Source of the DNA: Streptomyces sp. NBC_01241
Lineage (GTDB): Bacteria; Actinomycetota; Actinomycetes; Streptomycetales; Streptomycetaceae
Reading direction: 5' to 3'
DNA: 64,000 nucleotides
Assembly (NCBI RefSeq): GCF_041435435.1
Contig: NZ_CP108494.1
Span: 4,498,501-4,562,500, forward strand
Position 1 is the stretch's first letter, and every line of letters starts with the position of its first letter. Positions 26,762 to 35,699 of this stretch are shown here, piece by piece. The notes below the pieces were generated by a model that was given only the letters and a program-made list of their open reading frames with translations, was not told the origin of the DNA and did not search any database. A program made the translations under genes and the position numbers.

Positions 26762-27490
26762 CTACTTAGCGCCTCGATCGGCTTCGTCCGGTCGGGGCGC
26801 TTCGTCGTTCCCGGCCTCTTGCGTGAGCGATGCGTGAGCGGACGGTCCGACAGCAGGGGCTACGGCGGGGGCCTTACGGGCACGTGGCACCAGCGCGGCG
26901 GCGGCTTCTGCCGCGGCTTTGTCGACCTCGGGCAGCAGGCTCGTGTACGTGTCCGACGTGAGCGTGATGGTGGAGTGACGCAGTGTCTCCTTGATCGTGT
27001 GGAGATCACCACCCCCGCCGTGGGTGAGAGTGGCCGCGACGTGACGCAGGTCGCGCAGGGTGATCGGCGGCAGGTCGGTGGTGGCGAGGATGCGGCGGAA
27101 CGTCTCGGAGACCGTCTCCGGGTGCAGCCAGGAGCCGTCCTCGCGAGTGAAGACCTTGCCGGTCTCGTTCCAGGCGTCGCCCCACTTCTCCCGGGCGCTC
27201 AGCATCGCCTTGTGGTGCTCGCGCAGAAGAGCGACGTTGACGCTGTCCAACGCGATCGTGCTGGCGCTGCCGTCGGTCTTGGGGGCGGACTCGTAGGTGT
27301 CCCAGCCGTCGACGACGATTTCCTTGGCCGGGGTGATGAGGCCGGCGTTCAGGTCGACGTCGGTCCAGCTCTGGCCAACGGCCTCGCCCCTGCGAAGGCC
27401 ACGGGTGCCGACGAGGTGGAAGAGGGCGTAGAGCCGATCGGATTCGGCCGCGTCCAGGAACGTGCCGAACTGCGCCGGTGTCCAGACCAC
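26762..27490 (-). pseudogene. Truncated tyrosine recombinase (integrase), C-terminal domain
   Basis: About 242 residues of an actinobacterial element integrase. The catalytic domain is recognisable: HLVGTRGLRRGEAVG (first Arg box), ITLRDLRHVAATL (HxxR-type box) and DTYTSLLPEVDKAAA after the HSTITLTSDTY tyrosine segment. The N-terminal arm- and core-binding domains (roughly 150 residues) are missing; upstream sequence shows no continuation. The last codons (SAHASLTQEAG) are encoded by the direct repeat TGCGTGAGCG, a likely arm-type site. It ends 34 bases from the attL core. Without its N-terminus it should be unable to integrate or excise. Confidence 0.85.
26821..26845. repeat. TGCGTGAGCG direct-repeat pair (left copy)
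   Basis: TGCGTGAGCG, one base, TGCGTGAGCG then GACG. The same 25 bases recur at 38107-38131 near attR, and a single unit recurs near 45016. Placed near each core, these are candidate integrase arm-binding sites. Confidence 0.6.
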
Positions 27491-28287
27491 TGAAGGGGTA
27501 GTGACCCTGGAGAGGGCGATGAGGCGGGCGCCGCACCGTCCTCCCCGTCTGGGTGGCGTGTGGGTCAGGCAAGCAGGGGCTGGCCGGCGGGGCGGTCAGG
27601 CTTCCAGTTACGGACCCATCTCGTTTCCGCCGACGCCCTGCTCTTTCAGTACTTGATTAACCGCGATAGCGGCTTCGTGTGCGTCTGCTGATTCACCGGC
27701 GTTGAGTGCCGCGAGGTAGTGCTCGCCGTGCTTTTCAGAGCGGCTCCGAGGACAACGCGCCGCACGTGATAAGCCAAGCGGCCCAGTCGGCCAGGGGGCC
27801 GCTCCCCCGCGGCCTCGTCGGGGGCGAACGGTTGTCCGCCGAGAGGCGAGACGCTGACCAGACGATCCCAACCGACAGGCTGGATCTCCGCAGGGGGCGG
27901 AAATCTGCCCAGATCGGAATCCACGGGGAGTGCCCGGTGCCACGCCTCGGGAGCCGACACCCGCCCCCACTCACGCCCCACCCGACGCAGCAGCCGCAGC
28001 TGCTCCTTGTCGAGCCCCGGCAGGACGGCCGACGTGCTCAGCGCGCCACACCGACCCCCCACCATTACTCTGCGCATGCGCCACATAGCAGAGTGTCTCC
28101 TATGGGTGCCTGTCCAAGCCGCAGCTTCGCGGCAACCTGCATCCCCCTCACCGAAGGAGCGTCGAAGCCTCGACGGCTGCCTCGCCGCTCACCGCGTTCG
28201 CGGCCCGTCGCCGTTACTCGTGGAGTTCCGGAGGAACAACCCATCCGGCCGTTAGCGCTCAGGCTCCGCGACGGGTACCGGTGAACC
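27491..28287. other. Degenerate coding region in element A
   Basis: On the reverse strand two overlapping frames look like one broken gene. The first (about 27730-28030) reads GLDKEQLRLLRRVGREWGRV and ends near HVRRVVLGAALKS. The sense then continues in another frame to 27608 (EHYLAALNAGESADAHEAAI). The product is not recognised. No intact gene is called in this interval. Confidence 0.4.
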
Positions 28288-28710
28288 ATGACTGGCACCT
28301 TCACCACCCGCACGATCAACATCACAACCGGCTCCACCGAGACCCTGCACGACCTCACGAACGCATGCTCCGCGTTCCTCCGAGAGGTGGCTCACGGGCG
28401 AAACGGACTGCTGAACATCTTCACCCCTCACGCGACGTCCGGCCTGGCCATCATCGAGACCGGCGCGGGCAGCGACGATGACCTGTTGGCGGCCCTCCGT
28501 GACGTTCTTCCCGCGGACGACCGCTGGCAACACCGCCACGGCAGTCCTGGCCACAGCAGCGCGCACATGCTCCCGGCTCTGGTCCCACCACACGCCACGT
28601 TGCCCGTAGTCGACGGTGAGCTGGAGCTGGGGACCTCGCAGTCCGTCGTACTCGTGAACACCGACCGGGACAACCCAGAACGCCAAGTCCGGCTGTCTTT
28701 CCTCAGCTGA
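28288..28710 (+). CDS. YjbQ/UPF0047 family protein
   Basis: A 140-residue single-domain protein of the YjbQ (secondary thiamine-phosphate synthase-like) family. Conserved features are the N-terminal beta strands, FTPHATSGLAIIE with the family His, a second cluster HGSPGHSSAHMLPALV, and the C-terminal GTSQSVVLVNTDRDNPERQ. Members weakly replace ThiE in thiamine synthesis, but their true role is unclear. It appears full length with an ATG in a modest context. It stands alone between broken genes inside element A, so it may be a passenger. Confidence 0.9.
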   Translation: MTGTFTTRTINITTGSTETLHDLTNACSAFLREVAHGRNGLLNIFTPHATSGLAIIETGAGSDDDLLAALRDVLPADDRWQHRHGSPGHSSAHMLPALVPPHATLPVVDGELELGTSQSVVLVNTDRDNPERQVRLSFLS

Positions 28711-29185
28711 CCACACGACCCTGCACCTGGTCTTGGCCCCCTTGACGAGGCAATTCTTCAGCCGTCCACCCCAAGGTCTCCTGCGCCCAGATCGAACGTC
28801 TCGAAGAGCATGACCTTGGCCTCGCTCAGCGGGAGCCGCAGGGCCAGTTCCTCGGCCAAGCAGCTCAGCGACGGGAAGGCCCCTGGGTGAAGCGCGTGGT
28901 CATACCTCGCAGCTCTCCACGGTCCATTCGGACAGGAACTCCGAGCGCTCCAACAACTCCCCGACGACCGAGCCAGCCGTCCTCTGGCCAGGACCGCACT
29001 CAGACGGGCGAAGTCTGAAGCGATGCCCCGGGGCGGGTGCGGCATGGCACGCGACTGGCGGGGCGCTGAGCCCTTTCCGACCAGGAGCTCGCGCAGATAG
29101 GCGGCGTGGGCGGCCCCGGCAACAAGGTGGGCACAGGTCCCGGTGATCATGGAGTTGCGACGCTCTGTGACCACTGGGGAGATCT
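28711..29185. other. No confident gene; degenerate reverse-strand frame
   Basis: A reverse-strand frame from about 29240 to 28758 contains fragments with protein-like character in alternating frames (LVAGAAHAAYLRELLVG; in another frame VGELLERSEFLSEWTVES), suggesting a frameshifted relic. Nothing intact is visible. Confidence 0.4.
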
Positions 29186-29617
29186 GTGCCCGTCCTTCCA
29201 TCATGGCTGACCGACCCGCTCTGGGATCAATTCGTGGCACTGCTGCCCAAGCGCCCTGCGGTCGATCCGGCCCACCCGCTGGGTTGCCACCGCACCCGTA
29301 TCAGCGACCGGATCGTGTTCGACAAGCTGCTCCAGCTCCTGCGGTTCGGCTGCTCCTGCCAGGCGGTCTCCGACACGACCTGCTCGGCGACCACGATCCG
29401 CAACCGCCGCAACGAGTGGATCCGGCTCGGCGTCTTCGCCCGGCTCAAACAGATCGCGCACGTCTGGCAGAACGCCTTCCACCGGCTCCGATCGGCGGTG
29501 GGCTCGGAAAGGGAGGCATGCTTCACCGGGCCCGGCGGCGTCGGCGTGGCGGAGACGGGAGCCCCGCCGAGCCGGGGGGCCTTTGGTGTCAGCGGCCGTG
29601 TTGTTGAGGCCGGATGA
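29186..29617 (+). pseudogene. IS5-family transposase remnant with internal deletion
   Basis: The first ~95 residues match the N-terminal helix-turn-helix region of IS5-group transposases common in Streptomyces (WLTDPLWDQFVALLPKRP, DPAHPLGCHRTRISDRIVFD). After IRLGVFARLKQIA the sequence jumps to HVWQNAFHRL, which belongs near the C-terminus of the same protein (compare HAWQNAFYRLARCYERR at 32329-32545). The whole DDE catalytic core is therefore deleted. The remaining codons to the stop at 29617 are unrelated and overlap the 3' end of the PP2C gene. Confidence 0.75.
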
Positions 29618-32171
29618 GGAGCAGGGCGATGTCGTCGTTGCGGGGGGCGGACCGTTGGGCGTGGTGGATGAGGGTGTCGGCGAGGGCGTCCAGGGTCTGG
29701 CCCTGGGCCTGTGCGAGCTGGGCGGCGAGGTCGGCGGTGGCGTCCTCGATGTCGATGCCGGGGGTTTCGACGAGCCCATCGGTGTACAGGGCAAGCACGG
29801 CCCCGGGCGGTAGGGGGATGTCGGTCTCCGGGTAGTCGGCGGCGGGGTCAATGCCGAGCAGGAGCCCGGGCGTCAGCGGAAGGATCTCAGTGTGTAGGTC
29901 GGGGTGGCGCAGGAGTGGGGGCGGGTGGCCGGCGGTGGCCAGGCAGGCGCGGTGGCGTGCCAGGTCGAGCTGGACGTAGAGGCAACTGGTGAACAGGCCG
30001 GGGTCAAGGTCGGTGAGCAGGCGGTTGGTGCGGGCGAGGACTTGGCCGGGCGATGCGCCGGCGGTGGCGTGGACGGCGGTGCGGACCTGCCCCATGAGGG
30101 CGGCGGCGTTCACATTGTGGCCTTGGACGTCGCCGATTGCTGCGGCGGCGAGGTCGGTGTCGAGATGAATGAGGTCGTAGAAGTCCCCGCCGACGTCGAT
30201 GCCGTGAGCGGTGGGGAGGTAGCGGGTGGCGACGTCCAGGCCGGGGACGCGGGGCAGTGCTTGGGGCAGCAGGCTGGCTTGCAAGCTGTGGGCGAGAGCC
30301 TGATTGGCGTCGTAGAGGCGGGCGCGGTCCAGGGCCTGGGCGATCAGCCCGGCGGTCGCGGTGAGGACAGCTCGTTCCTCGGGCGTGAAGGAATGCGGCC
30401 GGTCGTACGCGAGGACCAGCGAGCCGACGGGGCGGCCGGAGGTGATCAGGGGCAGGAAGGCCCAGGCGGCCTTGCCGTCCTGCAGGACGGCGGGGGGATG
30501 AGCGCGCTTGAGGTCCGCGAAGGTGGCGTAGAAGCTGGGGACGCCGCTGGTCAGGACACGCACGGCAGGGGTGTTGGAGGCCAGGGGGGTGCCGTCGAAG
30601 CGGTCCATGAGTTCGGCGGGGTAGCCGCGGTAGCCGATGATTCGCAGCCGGCCCTCCTCGGCGATCATCAGGGCAAGGGCTTGGGCCTCGAAGGCGGTCG
30701 GGACCAGGTCATCGATCCGGGCGATCACGTCCATGACCCCGACGGCCTCGGTCAGCGTGGCGGCGAGGTGCATCAGGAGGTGGTGGGCGGTCGACCGACC
30801 CGGTGCGGCCGACGGTGCGGGGTGCAGAACCTCTGACGTCTCCGAGGCAGGGGACGGGGAAGCCGGGGCGATGCGGACGCTGATGCCGGAGACGTCTGGG
30901 TAGAGGTGGAAGGCCAGCCACCGGTCCGGTGGGCGCAGGGCGGTGAAGGAGGTGGCCTTCTGGCTGAGCACCGCAGCCCGGTAGCGGTCTTCGACGACTG
31001 GGTCGTCCAGCCACGGCAGGACCTGCCGTGGCAGGACGCCCAGCAGGTCGACGGCGCTGGCGCCGAGGAGGTCGGCGGCGGTGGTTGTGATGAAGGTGAT
31101 CCGGCCGTCAAGGTCCAAGGTGCAGCATCCTCCGGGCAGGCGCTCGGCGAAGTCCGCCGCTGCCGCCTCCTGGGTCGGCCCGCGAGCGCGGGCACGCAGG
31201 GGGGCCAGGACCTGCGGCTCGGACCCGGGCAGCATCGGGTGGCCGCTGTCGGCGGCCTGCCGCAGGAGAAGGCCCAGGCGGCGGCAGGAGGTACGGACCG
31301 CGTTGCGTTCGTGTCGGGTCAGCGGCGATGGATGCGAGCTGGGCCACCGCACCACCAGGGCGCCCCAAGCGGTGGTGCCGGTGGTGATCGGGGCAGCGGC
31401 CGCCGAGAAGGGGTAGGGGAGCGCGAGTGCCATCTGCGGGTAGTGGCGCGCCATCTCTTCCTGGCCGCCTATCCACACCAGACGCCGCTCGCGCACGGCG
31501 TCGGTCGCCGGGGTGCGGGCCGCAAGCGGCACCTGCGTCCAGTGCGCGGCGATCTGCCGGGGAACCCCCCTCAGCACCGCCAGCCGCAGCACCCGCTCGC
31601 CTGGCGGCAGCAGGTATACCAGGGCCCCGGAAGCGTCTGTCTCCCGCATGAACTGGTCCAAAGCGGCGCAGAGTAGATGCATGTCCGAGCCTGTGCCAGT
31701 GCCGGAGCCGACAAGGTCCCTCATGCTCTCACCCTCCCGAGCGGCACCAGGCAGGAATCCCTCCAGGCGCCTGAAGCGGCATCTGGCCGCCTCCGCGCTG
31801 ATGCCCAGGCCAGCACCGATCTGCGCCCAGCTCGCCCCGGTTCGTCGGTCCGCCAACACCGCACAGCGCACCAGCTGCCCGGCCAACCCGGGCACCTCCG
31901 CCACGGCGGCAACATGGCAGCCCTCCGCTCCTCGCCCCGGGCGCGAGTCGCTCGCCTGCTGGGTTGCGGCCTGCACCTGCGTCAGGAGATCCGCTTCCGC
32001 GAACACCAGCGCCTGCCGCGCCTCCGCCGTCGCCTGCCAGCGACGCCTGGCTCGCCAGGCCGCCTGCCGATGCGCCTGACGGCAATACCGCCGACCCGGG
32101 CCTGCCGACTCCGGCAGTGGAGCTCCGCACCAGCCACACCGATCGTCATCCACATACCGATCGTCGCCCAT
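29589..32171 (-). CDS. Multidomain PP2C (SpoIIE-type) phosphatase regulator with Zn-finger, HTH, GAF and PAS
   Basis: An 860-residue cytosolic signalling protein. In order: an N-terminal CxxC...C zinc-finger-like motif (CGWCGAPLPESAGPGRRYC) with an Arg-rich helix; a helix-turn-helix-like segment near residues 110-140 (SWAQIGAGLGISAEAARCRF); a first GAF-like domain (about 160-310); a PAS-like domain (about 350-440, LDLDGRITFITTTAADLLG); a second GAF (about 470-630); and a complete SpoIIE/RsbU phosphatase domain at the C-terminus with GGDFYDL, GDVQGHN, AGHPPPLL, LYTDGLVE and NDDIALLL. Such proteins dephosphorylate anti-anti-sigma factors. No partner gene is adjacent. The ATG at 32171 preserves the zinc finger. 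Confidence 0.9.
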   Translation of the reverse strand: MGDDRYVDDDRCGWCGAPLPESAGPGRRYCRQAHRQAAWRARRRWQATAEARQALVFAEADLLTQVQAATQQASDSRPGRGAEGCHVAAVAEVPGLAGQLVRCAVLADRRTGASWAQIGAGLGISAEAARCRFRRLEGFLPGAAREGESMRDLVGSGTGTGSDMHLLCAALDQFMRETDASGALVYLLPPGERVLRLAVLRGVPRQIAAHWTQVPLAARTPATDAVRERRLVWIGGQEEMARHYPQMALALPYPFSAAAAPITTGTTAWGALVVRWPSSHPSPLTRHERNAVRTSCRRLGLLLRQAADSGHPMLPGSEPQVLAPLRARARGPTQEAAAADFAERLPGGCCTLDLDGRITFITTTAADLLGASAVDLLGVLPRQVLPWLDDPVVEDRYRAAVLSQKATSFTALRPPDRWLAFHLYPDVSGISVRIAPASPSPASETSEVLHPAPSAAPGRSTAHHLLMHLAATLTEAVGVMDVIARIDDLVPTAFEAQALALMIAEEGRLRIIGYRGYPAELMDRFDGTPLASNTPAVRVLTSGVPSFYATFADLKRAHPPAVLQDGKAAWAFLPLITSGRPVGSLVLAYDRPHSFTPEERAVLTATAGLIAQALDRARLYDANQALAHSLQASLLPQALPRVPGLDVATRYLPTAHGIDVGGDFYDLIHLDTDLAAAAIGDVQGHNVNAAALMGQVRTAVHATAGASPGQVLARTNRLLTDLDPGLFTSCLYVQLDLARHRACLATAGHPPPLLRHPDLHTEILPLTPGLLLGIDPAADYPETDIPLPPGAVLALYTDGLVETPGIDIEDATADLAAQLAQAQGQTLDALADTLIHHAQRSAPRNDDIALLLIRPQQHGR

Positions 32172-32328
32172 ATAGGGGCAATATGCTCTACTGCCGTGAC
32201 GACGTGCTGCACACGTCCACCGGGGCGGTGGCGGCCGTACCTATACGCCGGCAGGCATACGTACCGATCATGTCGGCATCAAGATGCCCAAACTGCTGCA
32301 CTCGGACGCTGCGTAGATCGGCACTCGC

Positions 32329-32545
32329 TCATGGGCGGCGGTGCGGGCGGTTGTCCCAGCGGTGGGTCGTCCACGCCCTGCGGAGCAGGCTACGGACGGT
32401 GATGATCGTATCGGCGAGGTCGAAGAACGCGTCGATGACCGCGACACGGCGTTCGTAGCATCGGGCGAGCCGGTAGAAGGCGTTCTGCCAGGCGTGGGTG
32501 TGCTCGACGTGCCACCGCTGACTCGCCTGGATCGGCGCCTTCTCG
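32329..32545 (-). pseudogene. IS5-family transposase C-terminal fragment
   Basis: A reverse-strand frame reads WHVEHTHAWQNAFYRL, then CYERRVAVIDAFFDLADTII and ends RWDNRPHRRP-stop, the conserved C-terminus of Streptomyces IS5-type transposases. The rest of the gene is absent; no terminal repeats were found. With the 29.2-kb remnant it brackets the PP2C regulator gene. Confidence 0.75.
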
Positions 32546-32569
32546 ATTCTCCGCCGCCTTCACCGCTAC

Positions 32570-32717
32570 GGCGCGTGAGGAGGAGCCGCCTACGCATCTG
32601 TATTTCCATGTGGCGCGGATTCTGCAGGGCACGGTGGGAATCCCGGAGACGGGCGGGATATACCGCGTGGCGATCGATGACGTCAGCGCTTGGACCATGG
32701 GCGACTCCGACCACTGA
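32570..32717 (+). pseudogene. 3' fragment of an unrecognised gene
   Basis: An in-frame stretch ending at TGA 32715-32717 encodes HLYFHVARILQGTVGIPETG and VAIDDVSAWTMGDSDH with coding-like base use. It begins abruptly next to the IS5 fragment, so the 5' part was probably lost by insertion. The family is not recognised. Confidence 0.4.
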
Positions 32718-32827
32718 ATCCACTGCTGCGCGCTGAGGAAGCTCCCGGCGCGCGGTGAGGGTCCGACCGGCGCCTGCCGGTCGAACCCTCGCTGTTGTTT
32801 TGGTGGCGGTTTGCGCCTGCCCGTCGG

Positions 32828-33139
32828 TCAGACGGCGGCAGGGGCGCCGAGCATCGCGGAAGCCTGTTGGAACGGGCTGAGGGCCCGCCTAGGCGCGGTG
32901 GTGTGGGGAGGGCCGGGGCAGGTGAAGCCGAGTTGGGTCATGGCCCGGAGGATTTCGCCGGCGCTGAAATCGCGGCGGTCCTGGCGTGTGATGACCTGCC
33001 CGACCTGCTTGACGGGGTAGGTGCGGCGGCCGATGATCACGGACTCGCCGATGACCTGTTCGGGCTTGATGCCCTTCATGGATTCCAGGACGCCGCTCTT
33101 GGTGAGGTCGAACGGGAAGCGGGCGATGACACAGCGCAT
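32828..33139 (-). CDS. Small conserved protein of the cold-shock/DEAD-box cassette
   Basis: A 103-residue protein (MRCVIARFPFDLTKSGVLES, then KPEQVIGESVIIGRRTYPVK and QVGQVITRQDRRDFSAGEIL). I recall close relatives in Streptomyces lying beside cold-shock and DEAD-box genes, but no function. The strand-rich middle and basic character suggest a small nucleic-acid- or protein-binding fold; that is inference. It is the last gene of a leftward series: csp, helicase, CBS protein, this gene. Confidence 0.75.
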   Translation of the reverse strand: MRCVIARFPFDLTKSGVLESMKGIKPEQVIGESVIIGRRTYPVKQVGQVITRQDRRDFSAGEILRAMTQLGFTCPGPPHTTAPRRALSPFQQASAMLGAPAAV

Positions 33140-33193
33140 GATGCCTCACAGGGAGAAGAATGAAGGGGAATGGTTTCGCCGCGGTGAGGCGGT

Positions 33194-33598
33194 TCAGTGG
33201 GCAAGGGCGAGGACGCCCGGAGCGCTGCCCTGCTCGTCGACGACCGGCAGGGCACCGGGCCGGCGGCCGCGAATCGCGTGCTGGGCTTCGGCGATCGTGG
33301 TAGCGGGTGAGGTGAACGGCCCGCGGTTGTCGAGAATGTCGCGTAGCTGGACCCGGTCCGTGTACGCGGGGCTGTCACGGACCGCGGCGAGCTGGGCCTG
33401 GGTGACCAGTTGGGTGCACAGGCCGTCGTTGTCGCAGACGAGCAGGTGCTCGGTGCGGGCACTGGTCATGACGGCCAGGGCGACTTCGATGGTCATGTCG
33501 TCGCAGACCTGCGGTCCGGCCGTGTCCATGGTGTCGGCCACTGTCCTGTGCGCGGGGGTGGCGCTCGCCGGGCGGGGTTGCATCTGAACCAGTGCCAA
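33194..33598 (-). CDS. CBS-domain protein in the cold-shock cassette
   Basis: A 134-residue protein made of one CBS pair: TVADTMDTAGPQVCDDMTIE to EHLLVCDNDGLCTQLV, then RDILDNRGPFTSPATTIAEA to GALPVVDEQG. CBS pairs usually bind adenine nucleotides and regulate partners. The TTG at 33598 is chosen because AGGAGG lies 6 bases upstream; the frame is open to 33637 without a site. It begins 44 bases after the DEAD-box gene stop, so the two are likely co-transcribed. An energy-sensing role for the helicase is a reasonable guess. Confidence 0.8.
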   Translation of the reverse strand: MALVQMQPRPASATPAHRTVADTMDTAGPQVCDDMTIEVALAVMTSARTEHLLVCDNDGLCTQLVTQAQLAAVRDSPAYTDRVQLRDILDNRGPFTSPATTIAEAQHAIRGRRPGALPVVDEQGSAPGVLALAH

Positions 33599-33642
33599 GA
33601 TGTGCCTCCTGCAGAGATGGGCCAGTTTCCTGATCAAGGGTT

Positions 33643-35157
33643 CTAGGCCGCCGCGTCGAAGGAGGACTGCCGCACGATCGTGCGCCGGGCAGTCGAAGCG
33701 GGGCTGCGTCGACCGCGGGAGGCCGCGCTGCGGCTGCGCTGACGTCGCTCGGCCACCGGCGTGGTGATCGTCACGGGAATGCCGGAGGGGGTCTGGGCGC
33801 CGGTGATCCGGCTGAGTGCCTCCTCGCCCGAGCGGACCTGAGTGGTCTGCGGCACGATGCCGGCGGCTGCCATGAGGCGGCTCATGTCGCGGCGCTGGTT
33901 GGGGGTGACCAGAGTGACGACGCTGCCGGACTCGCCGGCCCGCGCGGTACGGCCGCCGCGGTGGAGGTAGTCCTTGTGGTCGGTCGGCGGGTCGACGTTG
34001 ACAACGAGGTCGAGATTGTCGACGTGAATACCGCGCGCCGCGACGTTCGTCGCGACGAGCACAGTGACATGCCCGGTCTTGAACTGGGCCAGGGTCAGGG
34101 TGCGCTGCGGCTGCGACTTCCCGCCGTGCAGGGCGACGGCCCGCACCCCGCTGTTCAGCAGGTCCTGCGTCAGCCGGTCGACGGCGTGCTTGGTGTCCAG
34201 GAACATGATCACCCGGCCTTCGCGGGCCGCGATCTCGGTCGTCGTACGGTGCTTGTCGGCGCCGTGGACATGCAGTACGTGGTGCTCCATCGTGGTGACC
34301 GCCCCTGCGGACGGGTCGACGGAGTGGACGACCGGGTCGGTGAGGTAGCGGCGGACCAGGAGGTCGACGTTGCGGTCGAGGGTGGCGGAGAACAGCATCC
34401 GCTGGCCCTCGGGGCGGACCTGGTCCAGGAGTGCGGTGACCTGGGGCATGAAGCCCATGTCGGCCATCTGGTCGGCCTCGTCCAGGACGGTGATCGCGAC
34501 CTGGTTCAGCCGGCAGTCTCCCCGGTCGATGAGGTCCTTGAGGCGGCCCGGCGTCGCGACGACGACTTCGGCGCCACTGCGCAGTGCACTGACCTGCCTG
34601 CGGATCGGCATTCCGCCGACGACGGTGGCCAGGCGCAGCCTCACCGAGCGGGCGTAGGGGGTGAGAGCGGCGGTCACCTGCTGTGCCAGTTCACGCGTCG
34701 GCACGAGGATCAGGGCCAGCGGCTGGCGGGGCTCGGCGCGCTGTCCGGCGGTGCGGGCCAGCAGGGCCAGGCCGAAGGCGAGGGTCTTGCCTGAGCCGGT
34801 GCGCCCGCGACCGAGGACGTCGCGGCCCGCGAGGGTATTGGGCAGGGTCGCGCCCTGGATCGGGAATGGGACGCGCATGCCTTGCGCGGTGAGCGAGGCC
34901 AGCAGCTGCTCGGGCATGTCGAGGTCGGCGAAAGCCTCGACGGCGGGCAGCGCGGGAGTGATCGTCTTGGGCAGGGCGAACTCGCCCGAGGCCGCCGCGG
35001 GCCGCCGGCCGCGGCCGCCTGGGCGGCTCGGCCCTCCGGAACGGCTCGGGGCGGGCGTGCCGAAGCGGTTGGCCCGGTGCGAACCGGCGCCGGAGCCGAA
35101 GGCGGGACCGCCGGTACGGCTGCGGGAGGAGCGGTTGTTCGTACGTGAGGGGTTCAT
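33643..35157 (-). CDS. DEAD-box RNA helicase (element-borne, cold-shock associated)
   Basis: A 504-residue helicase with a basic Arg/Ser/Gly N-terminal extension (about 60 residues) and a complete two-domain core: GRTGSGKTLAFG, PTRELAQQ, LDEADQMADMG, SAT, then VATNVAARGIHV and HRGGRTARAG. A short basic C-tail follows. It is related to the chromosomal helicase at 18620-20860 but lacks the long repeat tail. The ATG has GGAAGG 6 bases upstream; this Shine-Dalgarno is partly inside a perfect 12-bp inverted repeat. Downstream genes are the CBS and small conserved proteins; a CspA gene lies upstream. The set resembles a cold-adaptation unit. Confidence 0.93.
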   Translation of the reverse strand: MNPSRTNNRSSRSRTGGPAFGSGAGSHRANRFGTPAPSRSGGPSRPGGRGRRPAAASGEFALPKTITPALPAVEAFADLDMPEQLLASLTAQGMRVPFPIQGATLPNTLAGRDVLGRGRTGSGKTLAFGLALLARTAGQRAEPRQPLALILVPTRELAQQVTAALTPYARSVRLRLATVVGGMPIRRQVSALRSGAEVVVATPGRLKDLIDRGDCRLNQVAITVLDEADQMADMGFMPQVTALLDQVRPEGQRMLFSATLDRNVDLLVRRYLTDPVVHSVDPSAGAVTTMEHHVLHVHGADKHRTTTEIAAREGRVIMFLDTKHAVDRLTQDLLNSGVRAVALHGGKSQPQRTLTLAQFKTGHVTVLVATNVAARGIHVDNLDLVVNVDPPTDHKDYLHRGGRTARAGESGSVVTLVTPNQRRDMSRLMAAAGIVPQTTQVRSGEEALSRITGAQTPSGIPVTITTPVAERRQRSRSAASRGRRSPASTARRTIVRQSSFDAAA

Positions 35158-35165
35158 TCAGAACC

Positions 35166-35192
35166 TTCCTTGATACGGCACGTATCAAGGAA
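35166..35192 (-). promoter_or_regulatory. Perfect 12-3-12 inverted repeat over the helicase ribosome binding site
   Basis: TTCCTTGATACG and CGTATCAAGGAA pair perfectly across a 3-base loop. In the mRNA the 3' arm includes AAGGAA of the Shine-Dalgarno, 8 bases before the ATG window. It may be an RNA switch sequestering the site or a dimeric repressor operator. It has no T-run and so is not a terminator. Confidence 0.65.
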
Positions 35193-35418
35193 TTCTCGCA
35201 GCAGAAGAACAGCGCGGGGAATCACAAGAACGAGCCGAACGAAATGCGAAAGCAGATCTGGCCCGCGGTGAATCCGGTGCAAGTGCAGGCGATGAAATGG
35301 GTGACGTCATGCGGACGTGAGATCCCGGACGTCTACGGGTGCATCTTCAAAGAGGTCCGCATTCCTGGAGAGGGATCTGCGGGCGTCGTTGCCCCACAGG
35401 GAAGCCCCGGGGAATGCC

Positions 35419-35462
35419 CGTAGCTGGGGCCCGCACCCCGAGGGATGCGGGCCCCAGCTACG
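35419..35462 (-). terminator. Strong terminator of the cold-shock gene
   Basis: A 17-bp perfect stem (35419-35435 with 35446-35462) lies 16 bases beyond the cold-shock gene stop. It separates csp from the DEAD-box gene, so the helicase needs its own promoter or read-through. Confidence 0.85.
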
Positions 35463-35477
35463 AAGTGCGCGTCAGCG

Positions 35478-35681
35478 TCAGGCGGGAACGATGTTCTCGG
35501 CCGTCGGGCCCTTCTGGCCCTGCGCGATGTCGAAGGTGACCTTCTGACCTTCGAGCAGCTCACGGAAGCCCTGAGCGGCGATGTTCGAGAAGTGGGCGAA
35601 CACGTCAGCGCCGCCACCGTCCTGCTCGATGAAGCCGAAACCCTTGGCCGCGTTGAACCACTTCACAGTGCCAGACGCCAT
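35478..35681 (-). CDS. CspA-family cold-shock protein
   Basis: A 67-residue single OB-fold RNA chaperone. The RNP1 motif KGFGFIEQ and RNP2 DVFAHFS are intact, and the length is normal. AAGGAGA lies close upstream of the ATG. More than 200 bases of gene-free sequence precede it, which may hold a long cold-sensitive leader as in other csp genes. It sits upstream of the DEAD-box helicase but is separated from it by a strong terminator. Confidence 0.95.
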   Translation of the reverse strand: MASGTVKWFNAAKGFGFIEQDGGGADVFAHFSNIAAQGFRELLEGQKVTFDIAQGQKGPTAENIVPA

Positions 35682-35699
35682 GTCATATCTCCTTGTGGG

